Origin: Alcanivorax sp.
GTDB taxonomy: Bacteria; Pseudomonadota; Gammaproteobacteria; Pseudomonadales; Alcanivoracaceae
Direction: 5' to 3'
Length of the DNA stretch: 64,000 nucleotides
Assembly: GCF_019431375.1 (NCBI RefSeq)
Contig: NZ_CP080267.1
Location: 1,860,001-1,924,000, forward strand
Part shown: positions 17,938-26,360 of the stretch, piece after piece
Layout of the letters: each line of letters starts with the position of its first letter
Position numbering within the stretch: the first letter of the stretch is position 1
Position numbers and translations under genes: made by a program
The notes under the pieces: model-generated
Told to the model about the DNA's origin: nothing
The model's database searches: none
Seen by the model: the letters and a program-made list of their open reading frames with translations, nothing else

Positions 17938-19749
17938 TCAATATTCCAGATGGAAACGACGGGACAGGCGCTGTTTGAACTCACTGACCAAATGCAGGGC
18001 ATCCCGTAGCAGATCCCGCTCCAGGGATGACAGGCGCTGCACCACAATATGGTTATCGGGAATATTCATGGCATCACCGTGCAGGTGTTCGAGCTGATGA
18101 TTCAGCCGCAGCTCACTGAACAGCTCCATGGCTTCGCCCAGGTCTTCGGCAACCCCGGGCTCCAGCACCTTCAATGCCACCAGCTTTTCCAGCCGGGCCA
18201 GGGTGGAGGTTTCCACAATCCGTTGCTGCAGGGCCAGGGCGCGCACGCCGTGGACCACCGGAAACAACGCCCCTTTCTTGATATCGATACCGTGCTGGGG
18301 CTTTTTCAAGGAGCCGAACAGATTCAGTGGCGTGGCAAATTGCAGAATGGGGCGGGCAAAGTGCGCCATGAACAGATCATCGCCACTGCAGCGATCGAAC
18401 AGCGCCGTGCGCACGGTGTCCAGCAAGCGGTTGTCGCCGGCCACGCAATGGGCGTCCACCAGGGTGGTGATGCGAATCAAGCCTTCGCCACCCACATCCC
18501 CGGCCCAGCCATGGATGCGCTGCTTCCACTGGCTCAGGCTGCCCACCCATTCCGGGTTGGACACCATCACCTTGCCGGGGCAAGGCGGGTAACCCAAGGT
18601 CAGTAGCGTTTCGGTAAAGCGGCGGGCATCGGTGTCGCAGCGGGGCCAGTGCTGATCATCCGCCAGGATCAAGCCATTGTCCTGGTCGGTTTTCAGTATC
18701 TGTTCCCCACGCCCCTCACTGCCCATGATGATCAGGCAGGCTTGCTGCTGCTCGGCGGGCACCACCATGCCAAACGCCTTGGCCATGATCCGTCCATTAA
18801 GGGCGGCCAGCAGTTCCATGGCAAAGCGCATTTTCACGCCCTGGGCCATCAGCGCTTCCACCAGTTCCGGCAGGCGCTCGCTGGCAAGCCGTAACTCGTC
18901 CAGGGATTCCGCCTTCTCGATTTCCAGCCCCACCACGTAGGAGCGGCTGGAAAAGAAACTGAGCACATCGGTGAGCTCCACCACCCCCACCGCCTGCTCG
19001 CCCGCCATCACTACCACCCGGGCCACTTTGTGACGGGTCATGCTTGTCAGCGCGGTGAACAGATAGTCGTCCGGGCGGGCTGTTACCAGCTTTTTTTCTG
19101 CCGCCGCTTCCAGCGGGGTATCGGCACTTTGCCCGTTGAGCACCAGGGCGGTCAGCAGATCGGTTTTGGTGACAATGGCAAAGCCTTCGTCACTATGGAT
19201 CAACACACTGTCCACACCGTGTTGCTTGAGTGCCGTCACCGCGTCACGCAGGGTGGCATTGGCTGCCATGACCAGTGGCTCGCGCATACACTGATCCACC
19301 CGCGCCAGCATGAACCCGGCCAGGGTGACACCCCCCTCCCGCCGCTCCGCCAGTCGCTGGCTTTTTTCTGCCAGCGTCTGGCGGAAGAAGCGGCCGAACT
19401 CCGGCTCACTGTCGCACAGCTCCAGAAACAGGGCGGCGGGAATCAGGTGGCACAGGGTCTGCTGCTCGGCACGGAAGCGATAACGGCTTTTGCCGTTGAG
19501 CACACTGATGGCACCGAACAGATCACCGGCGGCATACACCCCCACCTGGCTGCGCCCGTCCGGGGCCTTCACGTCCAGCTCCGCCACGCTGCCCTTGTGA
19601 ACCACGTAGACATGGTCACTGGGACTGGCCGCTTCCAGAATGATATCGCCGGGTTCGTAATAGGCCAGATCAGTGCTCTGATGCAGGCGATGGCGGCCCG
19701 CTGTTCCCAGCAGGCTGAACGGATACTGGTCGAGTTCCTGTTCAATCAT
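17938..19749 (-). CDS. cNMP-binding/CBS/DUF294 putative nucleotidyltransferase
   Basis: The 603-residue soluble protein has an N-terminal cyclic-nucleotide-binding domain (about 10-135), two CBS repeats (about 150-275), a DUF294 nucleotidyltransferase domain with the motif GSEGRGEQ and TDQDNGL (about 340-370), and a helical C-terminal domain typical of this family. It resembles GlnD-like signalling proteins and probably senses nucleotides to modify a partner. In many gammaproteobacteria it is encoded next to actP, so a post-translational role in acetate uptake or CrbS signalling is a reasonable guess. It is followed nine bases later by the exonuclease gene. Confidence 0.85.
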   Translation of the reverse strand: MIEQELDQYPFSLLGTAGRHRLHQSTDLAYYEPGDIILEAASPSDHVYVVHKGSVAELDVKAPDGRSQVGVYAAGDLFGAISVLNGKSRYRFRAEQQTLCHLIPAALFLELCDSEPEFGRFFRQTLAEKSQRLAERREGGVTLAGFMLARVDQCMREPLVMAANATLRDAVTALKQHGVDSVLIHSDEGFAIVTKTDLLTALVLNGQSADTPLEAAAEKKLVTARPDDYLFTALTSMTRHKVARVVVMAGEQAVGVVELTDVLSFFSSRSYVVGLEIEKAESLDELRLASERLPELVEALMAQGVKMRFAMELLAALNGRIMAKAFGMVVPAEQQQACLIIMGSEGRGEQILKTDQDNGLILADDQHWPRCDTDARRFTETLLTLGYPPCPGKVMVSNPEWVGSLSQWKQRIHGWAGDVGGEGLIRITTLVDAHCVAGDNRLLDTVRTALFDRCSGDDLFMAHFARPILQFATPLNLFGSLKKPQHGIDIKKGALFPVVHGVRALALQQRIVETSTLARLEKLVALKVLEPGVAEDLGEAMELFSELRLNHQLEHLHGDAMNIPDNHIVVQRLSSLERDLLRDALHLVSEFKQRLSRRFHLEY

Positions 19750-19765
19750 TTCCGGCGACCTTCAG

Positions 19766-19939
19766 GAGCAAGTGGCAAGTTTCAAGTTACAACGCGGATT
19801 ACCGATATTGCCAGCCGAAAGGCAACAGCTACGCGCATTATTCAGGGTGGCTACGGCAGACGTATCCTCGCGGCCACCTGTGTCGAAGCAGGCTTCTCAA
19901 ACCCTCTCGCGTTGCAACTTGAAACTTGTCTCTTGTCAC
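19766..19939. repeat. Inverted pair of NNNCAAG heptanucleotide arrays
   Basis: Left array 19766-19796 has units GAGCAAG, TGGCAAG, TTTCAAG, TTACAAC and GCG. The right array 19908-19939 carries, on the other strand, TGACAAG, AGACAAG, TTTCAAG, TTGCAAC and GCG. The 28-base cores match at 25 positions. The 111 bp between them contain no gene; a GGTGGC/GCCACC pairing is visible there. The pair fills the gap between actP and the DUF294 gene. Confidence 0.8.
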
Positions 19940-19998
19940 TCAGAGAAGAAAGCCGGTATGGATCCATCGCCCCATACCGGCCCCATCCTCAGCTTGCT

Positions 19999-21795
19999 TT
20001 AGTGCGCCACAGCTTCACCGGCACCCCGCGGGACACGGATGTCTTCCACGATGTGCTGGATATGCTCCGGCGGCGGTGCGGTGACCCGGGATACGGTAAA
20101 GGCCACGGCAAAGTTGAGCAGCATGCCGACAGTCCCGATACCTTCCGGAGACACGCCCAGCAGCCAGTGCTCGGCGCTGTTCATCTCAGGGGAAACGAAC
20201 TTGAAATAGACGATGTAGCAGAAGGTGAAGGCAAGCCCGGTGAGCATGCCGGCGATGGCCCCTTCCTTGTTCATGCGCTTGTAGAAGATGCCCATGAGGA
20301 TCACCGGGAAGAAGCTTGCCGCCGCCAGCCCGAAGGCGAACGCCACCACCTGGGCCACAAAGCCCGGTGGATTGATGCCGAAGTAGCCGGCGATACAGAT
20401 CGCCACCACCGCTGCGCCACGGGCCGCCAACAGTTCCTGCTTCTCGGTAATATCCGGCTTCAGGGTTTTCTTCAGCAGGTCATGGGAAATGGCACTGGAA
20501 ATCACCAGTAACAGACCTGCTGCAGTGGATAGCGCTGCGGCCACGCCACCGGCCGCCACCAGGGCGATCACCCAGGCCGGCAGGTTGCCGATTTCCGGGT
20601 TGGCCAGCACGATGATGTCGCGATCGATATACACTTCCGCATCGTTGTCAGTCGGAGCATTGGTGAGAACGCGCTCGCCGTAGCTACCCTGCGCTTCCTC
20701 ACGGCTGCCGGCAAAGGTGGGCTTACCTTCGAAGGGGGCGCCGGCGCTCATCTGCACCGCACCGTCACCATTCTTGTCCATCCAGCCGATCAGGCCGGAG
20801 TTTTCCCAGTTGTAGAACCATTCCGGCAGTTCTTCGTACTGGGTCTGGTGAACCGTATCGATCAGGTTGAGGCGGGCGAAGGCACCCACCGCCGGGGCGG
20901 AGGTGTACAGCAGGGCGATAAAGAACAGCGCCCAGCCAGCACTGATACGGGCATCCTTTACCCGCGGCACCGTGAAGAAACGCACGATCACATGGGGCAA
21001 ACCGGCGGTGCCACACATCAGCGCCGCCGCAATAAAGAACACATCAATGGTGGATTTGGAACCATCGGTATAGGCAGTAAAGCCCAGATCCGTGACCACC
21101 TGATCCAGCTTGTTGAGCAGATAGACACCGGAATCGTTACCGGCCGCATCCAGAACCGTGGCACCGAACCCGGTCTGCGGCAGCACATGGCCGGTCATCA
21201 TGATGGACAGGAAGACCGCCGGCACCAGGAAGGCAAAGATCAGCACGCAATACTGGGCTACCTGGGTGTAGGTAATCCCTTTCATGCCACCGAGTACCGC
21301 ATAGAAGAAAACAATGGCCATACCGATTACCACACCGGTATTCACATTCACTTCCAGGAAGCGGGCAAACACGATACCCGTACCGCGCATCTGGCCGGCC
21401 ACGTAGGTAAAGGACACGAAGATCACGCAGATCACTGCCACCGTTCGCGCCACATTGGAGTAGTAACGGTCACCGATAAAATCCGGGACGGTAAACTTGC
21501 CGAATTTGCGCAAGTAAGGCGCCAGCAACATGGCCAGCAACACGTAACCGCCAGTCCACCCCATCAGGTACACCGACGCATCGTAACCGGCGTAGGCAAT
21601 AATCCCCGCCATGGAAATAAAAGAGGCCGCGGACATCCAGTCCGCTGCCGTAGCCGCGCCATTGGCAATGGGAGACACACCGCCACCGGCCACGTAAAAG
21701 TCTTTTGTCGACCCGGCTCGCGACCAGATCGCAATCCCGATGTAGAGCGCAAAGGAACCGCCCACAAAGAGATAGGTGAGTGTTTGAACATCCAT
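19999..21795 (-). CDS. actP: Cation/acetate symporter ActP-like
   Basis: The 598-residue protein is a sodium:solute symporter with about 13 membrane helices, belonging to the subfamily that pairs with a DUF4212 subunit. It should import acetate and related short-chain acids with Na+. An extra loop of about 70 residues in the middle contains DKNGDG, an EF-hand-like calcium loop, and acidic stretches facing outside; this loop is not needed in Escherichia coli ActP. The start has GAGGGG upstream and the gene follows the DUF4212 gene by 13 bases, so they form one transcript. Acetate as substrate is inferred from acs and crbSR. Confidence 0.88.
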   Translation of the reverse strand: MDVQTLTYLFVGGSFALYIGIAIWSRAGSTKDFYVAGGGVSPIANGAATAADWMSAASFISMAGIIAYAGYDASVYLMGWTGGYVLLAMLLAPYLRKFGKFTVPDFIGDRYYSNVARTVAVICVIFVSFTYVAGQMRGTGIVFARFLEVNVNTGVVIGMAIVFFYAVLGGMKGITYTQVAQYCVLIFAFLVPAVFLSIMMTGHVLPQTGFGATVLDAAGNDSGVYLLNKLDQVVTDLGFTAYTDGSKSTIDVFFIAAALMCGTAGLPHVIVRFFTVPRVKDARISAGWALFFIALLYTSAPAVGAFARLNLIDTVHQTQYEELPEWFYNWENSGLIGWMDKNGDGAVQMSAGAPFEGKPTFAGSREEAQGSYGERVLTNAPTDNDAEVYIDRDIIVLANPEIGNLPAWVIALVAAGGVAAALSTAAGLLLVISSAISHDLLKKTLKPDITEKQELLAARGAAVVAICIAGYFGINPPGFVAQVVAFAFGLAAASFFPVILMGIFYKRMNKEGAIAGMLTGLAFTFCYIVYFKFVSPEMNSAEHWLLGVSPEGIGTVGMLLNFAVAFTVSRVTAPPPEHIQHIVEDIRVPRGAGEAVAH

Positions 21796-21808
21796 AATCT
21801 TACCCCTC

Positions 21809-22066
21809 TCAGTCTTCGTGGACGTCGAATTTACGATCCAGCTTGTTCATGGATCGCGCATACATGATGATCAGCACCAGGAACACGTAGATGGCTCCCT
21901 GCTGCGCAAACCAGAAGCCCAGTTTGAATCCGAAAAATTGAATCTGATTGAGTTCATCCACCAGCAGGATTCCGCAGCCATAGGAAACGGCGAACCAGAC
22001 AGCCAGGTAGGTCAGAATCAATCGCAGGTTGGCAGCCCAATAGGCGCGGGCATTTTCTTCTTTCAT
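21809..22066 (-). CDS. DUF4212 small subunit of acetate symporter
   Basis: This 85-residue protein has two hydrophobic helices (LRLILTYLAVWFAVSYGCGILLV in two parts and FAQQGAIYVFLVLIIMYA) and matches the DUF4212 family, the small membrane partner encoded just before VC_2705-type sodium:solute symporters, comparable to YjcH in Escherichia coli. The start at 22066 is supported by GAGGGACGAG upstream; an in-frame extension of 25 residues has no ribosome-binding site. It heads the actP operon. A candidate regulator site lies upstream at 22127-22136. Confidence 0.9.
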   Translation of the reverse strand: MKEENARAYWAANLRLILTYLAVWFAVSYGCGILLVDELNQIQFFGFKLGFWFAQQGAIYVFLVLIIMYARSMNKLDRKFDVHED

Positions 22067-22126
22067 TACTCGTCCCTCTGCGTCCTCGTTACAAGTGGCC
22101 GGTTCCCACGGGGGAATCGGGCTTGT

Positions 22127-22136
22127 ACCAAGACTA
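22127..22136 (-). promoter_or_regulatory. Candidate CrbR site upstream of the DUF4212-actP operon
   Basis: ACCAAGACTA resembles the centre of the palindrome upstream of acs (10506-10517). A nearby GACTTTAGTC palindrome near 22164 is another candidate. Both are guesses from two examples. The rest of the 286-bp gap shows nothing clear. Confidence 0.2.
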
Positions 22137-22352
22137 GCCAAAGGACAGTGGCGGCACAGTATGACTTTAGTCGAAGCCCCGCGAGGCCGGGCCGGATGGG
22201 GGAGACGATATGGCTAACGCCCCCGCTCATCGTGCAGACGTTGCAAAAGAGCGCCATCTATCGCGGTAGCTCCCTGTCAGACTGCCGTTTTTTCGTTAAA
22301 ATGCACCACTTGGCCCGGAACGGCCTGAAAACAGAACAACATTGGATGTCTC

Positions 22353-23354
22353 ATGAAAATTGCGCGATGGATAATCGGCGCCCTTCTGATAGCGGCGATG
22401 GCTATCACAGTGTCATTCCAGCTGGCCCCCTCCCGGGATCACTGGCCCGTTGCCGAAGCCCAACCTCCAGCAGAACCCGGAGAGGTTACCCTGACGTTTC
22501 TCGGCACCAGTACCGTGCTGATCAGTGACGGCACCACCCACTTGCTCACCGACGGCTACTTTTCCCGGGTCAGCATTCCCCAGCTGTTTGGCCTGCTCAA
22601 GCCCGAACAGCAGCGTATTGATAACGCCCTGAAACAGGCGGGTATCAGCAAGCTGGACGCCATACCGGTGCTGCATTCCCATTTCGACCATGCCATGGAT
22701 TCCCCCCTGGTGGCCCGGCGCACCGGGGCCCAGCTGCTGGGCTCCGCCTCCACGGCCATGGTGGGACGCGGAGGCGGCCTGCCGGAAGCGCGCATCACTA
22801 CGGTACAGACCCACTACCCTTACCGGTTCGGTGACTTCACGCTCTACTTTGTCCCCGCCGGCCACGTGCCGCTGCCGGAGGTCATCGAAAACTGGACCGG
22901 CAAAGGCGAAATCACCGAACCGGTGACGCCACCGGCGCCGCTGGGGGCCTGGGAAGAGGGAACCAGCTACGGCCTGGTGGTCAAACACCCGGCCGGCAGC
23001 CTGCTGATTCAGGGAAGCGCGGGCATGCAACCCGGCGAACTGGACCGCTACCAGGCGGATTATGCACTACTGGCCAGCGCCAGCCTGGGCAAGCAGAGCG
23101 AGGCCTACCAGCAGGCATTCATGGAAGAAACCGCCCAGGCGGTCGGCGCACACACGGTGATCCCGGTGCACTGGGATGATTTTTTCGCGGAACTGCGTGA
23201 AGACGTGGCGCCACTGCCCTGGGCACTGGATAACCTGGATGCGTCCTTCCGTGCCATGGCCGACCGTCACGACGGTGATTTTTTCGTCCTGCCACCGTTT
23301 CAGCCCTTTACGCTGACACCTCCTGCTGCGGCGCCGCCAGAAACGGCGCCATAG
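22353..23354 (+). CDS. Membrane-anchored metallo-beta-lactamase-fold hydrolase
   Basis: The 333-residue protein starts with a hydrophobic segment (IIGALLIAAMAITVSF) that is a signal peptide or membrane anchor. An MBL fold follows, with the metal motif HSHFDH in LHSHFDHAMD and an early LTFLGTSTVLI strand, as in UlaG/RomA-type hydrolases. Late histidines include VIPVHWDDFF. The substrate is unknown; related proteins are lactonases, phosphodiesterases or phospholipases. Its 3' end overlaps the convergent dusC gene by 47 bp. No operon partner is visible. Confidence 0.78.
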   Translation: MKIARWIIGALLIAAMAITVSFQLAPSRDHWPVAEAQPPAEPGEVTLTFLGTSTVLISDGTTHLLTDGYFSRVSIPQLFGLLKPEQQRIDNALKQAGISKLDAIPVLHSHFDHAMDSPLVARRTGAQLLGSASTAMVGRGGGLPEARITTVQTHYPYRFGDFTLYFVPAGHVPLPEVIENWTGKGEITEPVTPPAPLGAWEEGTSYGLVVKHPAGSLLIQGSAGMQPGELDRYQADYALLASASLGKQSEAYQQAFMEETAQAVGAHTVIPVHWDDFFAELREDVAPLPWALDNLDASFRAMADRHDGDFFVLPPFQPFTLTPPAAAPPETAP

Positions 23355-24252
23355 CCTGAGGGTCGGATTCGCGCTTGATCTGCTCCAGCAGCACACCGGC
23401 CTGAGGCCATTGCCGGCGCAGATAACTCAGCCACTGCTTGACCCGCCCGGCCACCTGGGCATCGGTACCGGTGCCGATGACATCGTCCAGAAACCGGCTC
23501 AGCACCGGCGGGATATCCTCCCAGCGGGTGGCGCGGCCATCACGCAGGGCGTTGACCAGCCAGGGATCGGCCACCGCACCACGACCTATCATCAAATCTG
23601 CACAACCGCTTTCCTGCTGGCAACGTCGCGCATCTTCCGGTGTCCAGATTTCTCCATTGGCTATCACCGGTAGCGACACCGCCTCACGGATGTGGCCAAT
23701 GCGGTCCCAGTAGGCTGGCGGCCGATAGCCCTGGCGTTTGGTGCGGCCATGCACCGTCAGCCAGGCCGCCCCGGCGGCTTCCACGCCACGGGCATTATCC
23801 AGTGCCAAGGCGTCCTCTTCGTTGCCCAGACGCATCTTCACCGACACGGTAATGGACGGCGGCACGGCGCGGCGCACCGCCGCCGTGACCGCGTGCACCA
23901 GCTCCGGCTCGTCCAGCAACACCGCGCCACCACGGTGGCGGTTCACGGTTTTCGCCGGGCAGCCGAAATTCAGATCGATAGCCGGCGCCCCCAGCTCCAC
24001 CGCCCGGGCCGCATTCTCCGCCATGCAGGCAGGATCCGAGCCCAGCAGTTGCACATGCACAGGGGTGCCCGCCCGGGTGCGCGAGCCCTGTTTGAGCTCC
24101 GGACACCAGCGATAGAACACCTTGGGAGGCAACAGCAGCTCGCTGACGCGGACAAACTCGCTGACGCACCAGTCGTAATGGCCCACGTCGGTAAGGGCCT
24201 GACGAACCCAGAAGTCCGCCAGCCCCTCCATGGGGGCAAGAATCAGTTTCAT
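23308..24252 (-). CDS. dusC: tRNA-dihydrouridine(16) synthase DusC
   Basis: DusC reduces uridine 16 in the D-loop of tRNAs using FMN and NADPH. The protein is 314 residues from ATG 24252, the right size. The catalytic cysteine is C98 in LNFGCPAKTVNRHRGGA, and phosphate- or FMN-binding segments SVKMRLG and LMIGRGAVADPWL are present. The short N-terminus MKLILAPMEGLAD fits DusC; a much longer in-frame extension reaching 24471 is not supported. It overlaps the MBL gene on the other strand by 47 bp, so antisense interference is possible. Confidence 0.92.
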   Translation of the reverse strand: MKLILAPMEGLADFWVRQALTDVGHYDWCVSEFVRVSELLLPPKVFYRWCPELKQGSRTRAGTPVHVQLLGSDPACMAENAARAVELGAPAIDLNFGCPAKTVNRHRGGAVLLDEPELVHAVTAAVRRAVPPSITVSVKMRLGNEEDALALDNARGVEAAGAAWLTVHGRTKRQGYRPPAYWDRIGHIREAVSLPVIANGEIWTPEDARRCQQESGCADLMIGRGAVADPWLVNALRDGRATRWEDIPPVLSRFLDDVIGTGTDAQVAGRVKQWLSYLRRQWPQAGVLLEQIKRESDPQAMAPFLAAPQQEVSA

Positions 24253-24547
24253 GGTGCGTATTCTAACAGAAAGCACTGGCGACTCCCCGTGATGTTTCGC
24301 CGCTGAAACCAGCACGGCATCTGCATTGCGCAGTACTCCGGCGCCATAAAAAAAGCAAAAAAACGCATTTCCCCAAACTCGGCACCGGCCCGCAAAAAAG
24401 GTAACTCTCCTGACATAAACGCGACCCGGTTTCTTGCACTTCCGGTTTTCCTTTGCCAAGGTGAAGCCCAATGTCCGTGAAAAACGGAAGATTTTGCGAA
24501 CATTGCTTGAGGGAAATTTCCGTCAACCAGAGTATAGAGGGTACACA

Positions 24548-25600
24548 ATGACCATTCGATCACTAGCAGGCGCCGCCGCGGCCACGGTGATGATGGCGTC
24601 ACTGGCAGCATGCAGCGATAACGCTGAGGAACCCGCCGCCAGCGCCGAAGCACAGGGACAGAACTGGCGCTATGCCCACGAAGAATACGAAGGCGATGTG
24701 CAGGATGTTTTCGCGCACAAATTCAAGGAATACATCGAAGACAACTCCGAACATACCGTTCAAGTACACCGCTTTGGCGAGCTGGGCGAATCCGACGATA
24801 TCATGGAACTGACCCAGGCCGGCGTGCTGCAGTTCGTCAACCAGTCACCGGGTTTTACCGGTTCACTGATTCCCGAAGCACAGATTTTTTTCATTCCCTA
24901 TCTGCTGCCAGTGGACTCCGAGAAAGTCGTCACCTTCTTTGAAGAAAGCAAGGCCATCAACGAGATGTTCCCCAAGCTCTACGCCGAACAGGGCCTGGAA
25001 CTGCTGACCATGTACCCGGAAGGGGAAGTGGTGATTACCGCCGATGAACCGGTCACCTCACCGGAAGATCTGCAGGGCAAGAACATCCGCACCATGACCA
25101 ACCCGCTGCTTTCCGAGACCTACCAGGCCTTCGGTGCCACCCCAACTCCCCTGCCCTGGGGTGAAGTCTACGGTGCACTGCAGACCAACATCATTCAGGG
25201 ACAGGAAAACCCCATTTTCTGGATCCAGTCAGGGGGGCTCTATGAAGTGTCGCCGAACCTGATTTTTACCGGTCACAACCAGTTCACCACGGCCATGATG
25301 GCCAACCAGGAATTCTTCAACGGCTTGTCTGAGGAAGATAAGGAACTGGTTCGCAATGCCACCGATCATGCCTTTGAACATATTGCGGACTACGTGCCCG
25401 GTCTTGGCGAAAAAATGCTCGACAAGATTCTTGAGGACAGTGACGAGGTTACCGTTACCCGTTTGACCAAAGAACAGCGCCAGGCATTCCGGGAACGGGC
25501 TCCTCAGGTGGAAGAGCGTTTCGTGGAAATGACCGGCGAGAGCGGCGCCAAACTGCTCAAGCAGTTCAAGGCCGACCTTGAAGCCATTGAAAAAGAATAA
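24548..25600 (+). CDS. teaA: Ectoine TRAP transporter substrate-binding protein TeaA
   Basis: TeaA captures ectoine or hydroxyectoine in the periplasm for the TeaBC TRAP permease. The mature start NWRYAHEEYEGDVQDVF and long stretches such as NPLLSETYQAFGATPTPLPWGEVYG are nearly the same as in Halomonas elongata TeaA. The N-terminus here has a lipobox, LAAC with C22, and a polar linker, so it is probably a lipoprotein; that differs from the soluble Halomonas protein as I know it. The start at 24548 has AGAGGG upstream. The gene heads teaABCD and is followed by an intergenic hairpin that could keep its mRNA level above that of teaBC. Confidence 0.92.
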   Translation: MTIRSLAGAAAATVMMASLAACSDNAEEPAASAEAQGQNWRYAHEEYEGDVQDVFAHKFKEYIEDNSEHTVQVHRFGELGESDDIMELTQAGVLQFVNQSPGFTGSLIPEAQIFFIPYLLPVDSEKVVTFFEESKAINEMFPKLYAEQGLELLTMYPEGEVVITADEPVTSPEDLQGKNIRTMTNPLLSETYQAFGATPTPLPWGEVYGALQTNIIQGQENPIFWIQSGGLYEVSPNLIFTGHNQFTTAMMANQEFFNGLSEEDKELVRNATDHAFEHIADYVPGLGEKMLDKILEDSDEVTVTRLTKEQRQAFRERAPQVEERFVEMTGESGAKLLKQFKADLEAIEKE

Positions 25601-25613
25601 CCGGCAATACCAC

Positions 25614-25648
25614 GCCGGGGCCGAACAGCTCTGCGCTCGGCTCCCGGC
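25614..25648 (+). terminator. Stem-loop between teaA and teaB
   Basis: GCCGGG-CCGA on the left can pair with TCGG-CCCGGC on the right around a 12-base loop. There is no U run, so it is more likely an mRNA-stabilising or partial-termination structure, which often follows binding-protein genes in transporter operons. Confidence 0.45.
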
Positions 25649-25781
25649 GACTGACCAATTCCGGAACCCTGAATAGCAGTACAGGATTCCTCGGGTTTCC
25701 CCGGCTATACCAGAATCACCACAAGCCGGGGGCGCGGATCAGGACGATCCGTTCAACCGGCAATTGCAGAAGGACGCAATC

Positions 25782-26357
25782 ATGAACGATGGGGCTCCCT
25801 CTCCGCAGAAATCCACCCTGCCCGGATTTCTCGGCACCCTCGACAACGGCATCGCCAAAGTCGAAGCCATCATCCTCGCCACCGGCGTTCTACTCATGGC
25901 CATCAATACCGTGGCCAATGTGGTAGGCCGTTTCGTCATGGGTGAAAGCCTGCACTTTTCCGAAGAACTCAATCGCATACTGATCGTCATGATCACCTTT
26001 GCCGGCCTGGGCTATGCGGCCCGTCATGGCCGACATATTCGCATGTCCGCTATTTACGATATATTCCCTACAAATGTTCGCCGGCTAATGATGATTCTGA
26101 TCAGCTTTGTCACTTCTGCGATCATGTTTTTCCTTTGTTGGTACTCGGTCAGCTACATCCATTCGGTTTATACCAGCGGCCGGGTACTACCCACTCTGGG
26201 CTTTCCCATTTATCTGATTTATCTGTGGGTACCCGTAGGCCTTGCCGTAACAGGCATTCAGTACTTCATGGCCGGGATCAAGAATATTTTTTCCCGGGAC
26301 GTCTATCTGTCCACCACCGTTCTGGATGGTTACGACGAACAGGAAACGGAGATCTGA
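25782..26357 (+). CDS. teaB: TRAP transporter small permease TeaB (DctQ type)
   Basis: The 191-residue protein has four hydrophobic helices (around 25-45, 65-80, 102-122 and 142-162), the pattern of DctQ small subunits. The segment ESLHFSEELNRILIVMITFAGLG with the following HIRMSAIYD is conserved in this family. TeaB joins TeaC to form the permease in the inner membrane. The start at 25782 has AGAAGGAC upstream. Its stop lies three bases before teaC, so translation is probably coupled. Confidence 0.9.
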   Translation: MNDGAPSPQKSTLPGFLGTLDNGIAKVEAIILATGVLLMAINTVANVVGRFVMGESLHFSEELNRILIVMITFAGLGYAARHGRHIRMSAIYDIFPTNVRRLMMILISFVTSAIMFFLCWYSVSYIHSVYTSGRVLPTLGFPIYLIYLWVPVGLAVTGIQYFMAGIKNIFSRDVYLSTTVLDGYDEQETEI

Positions 26358-26360
26358 CTG

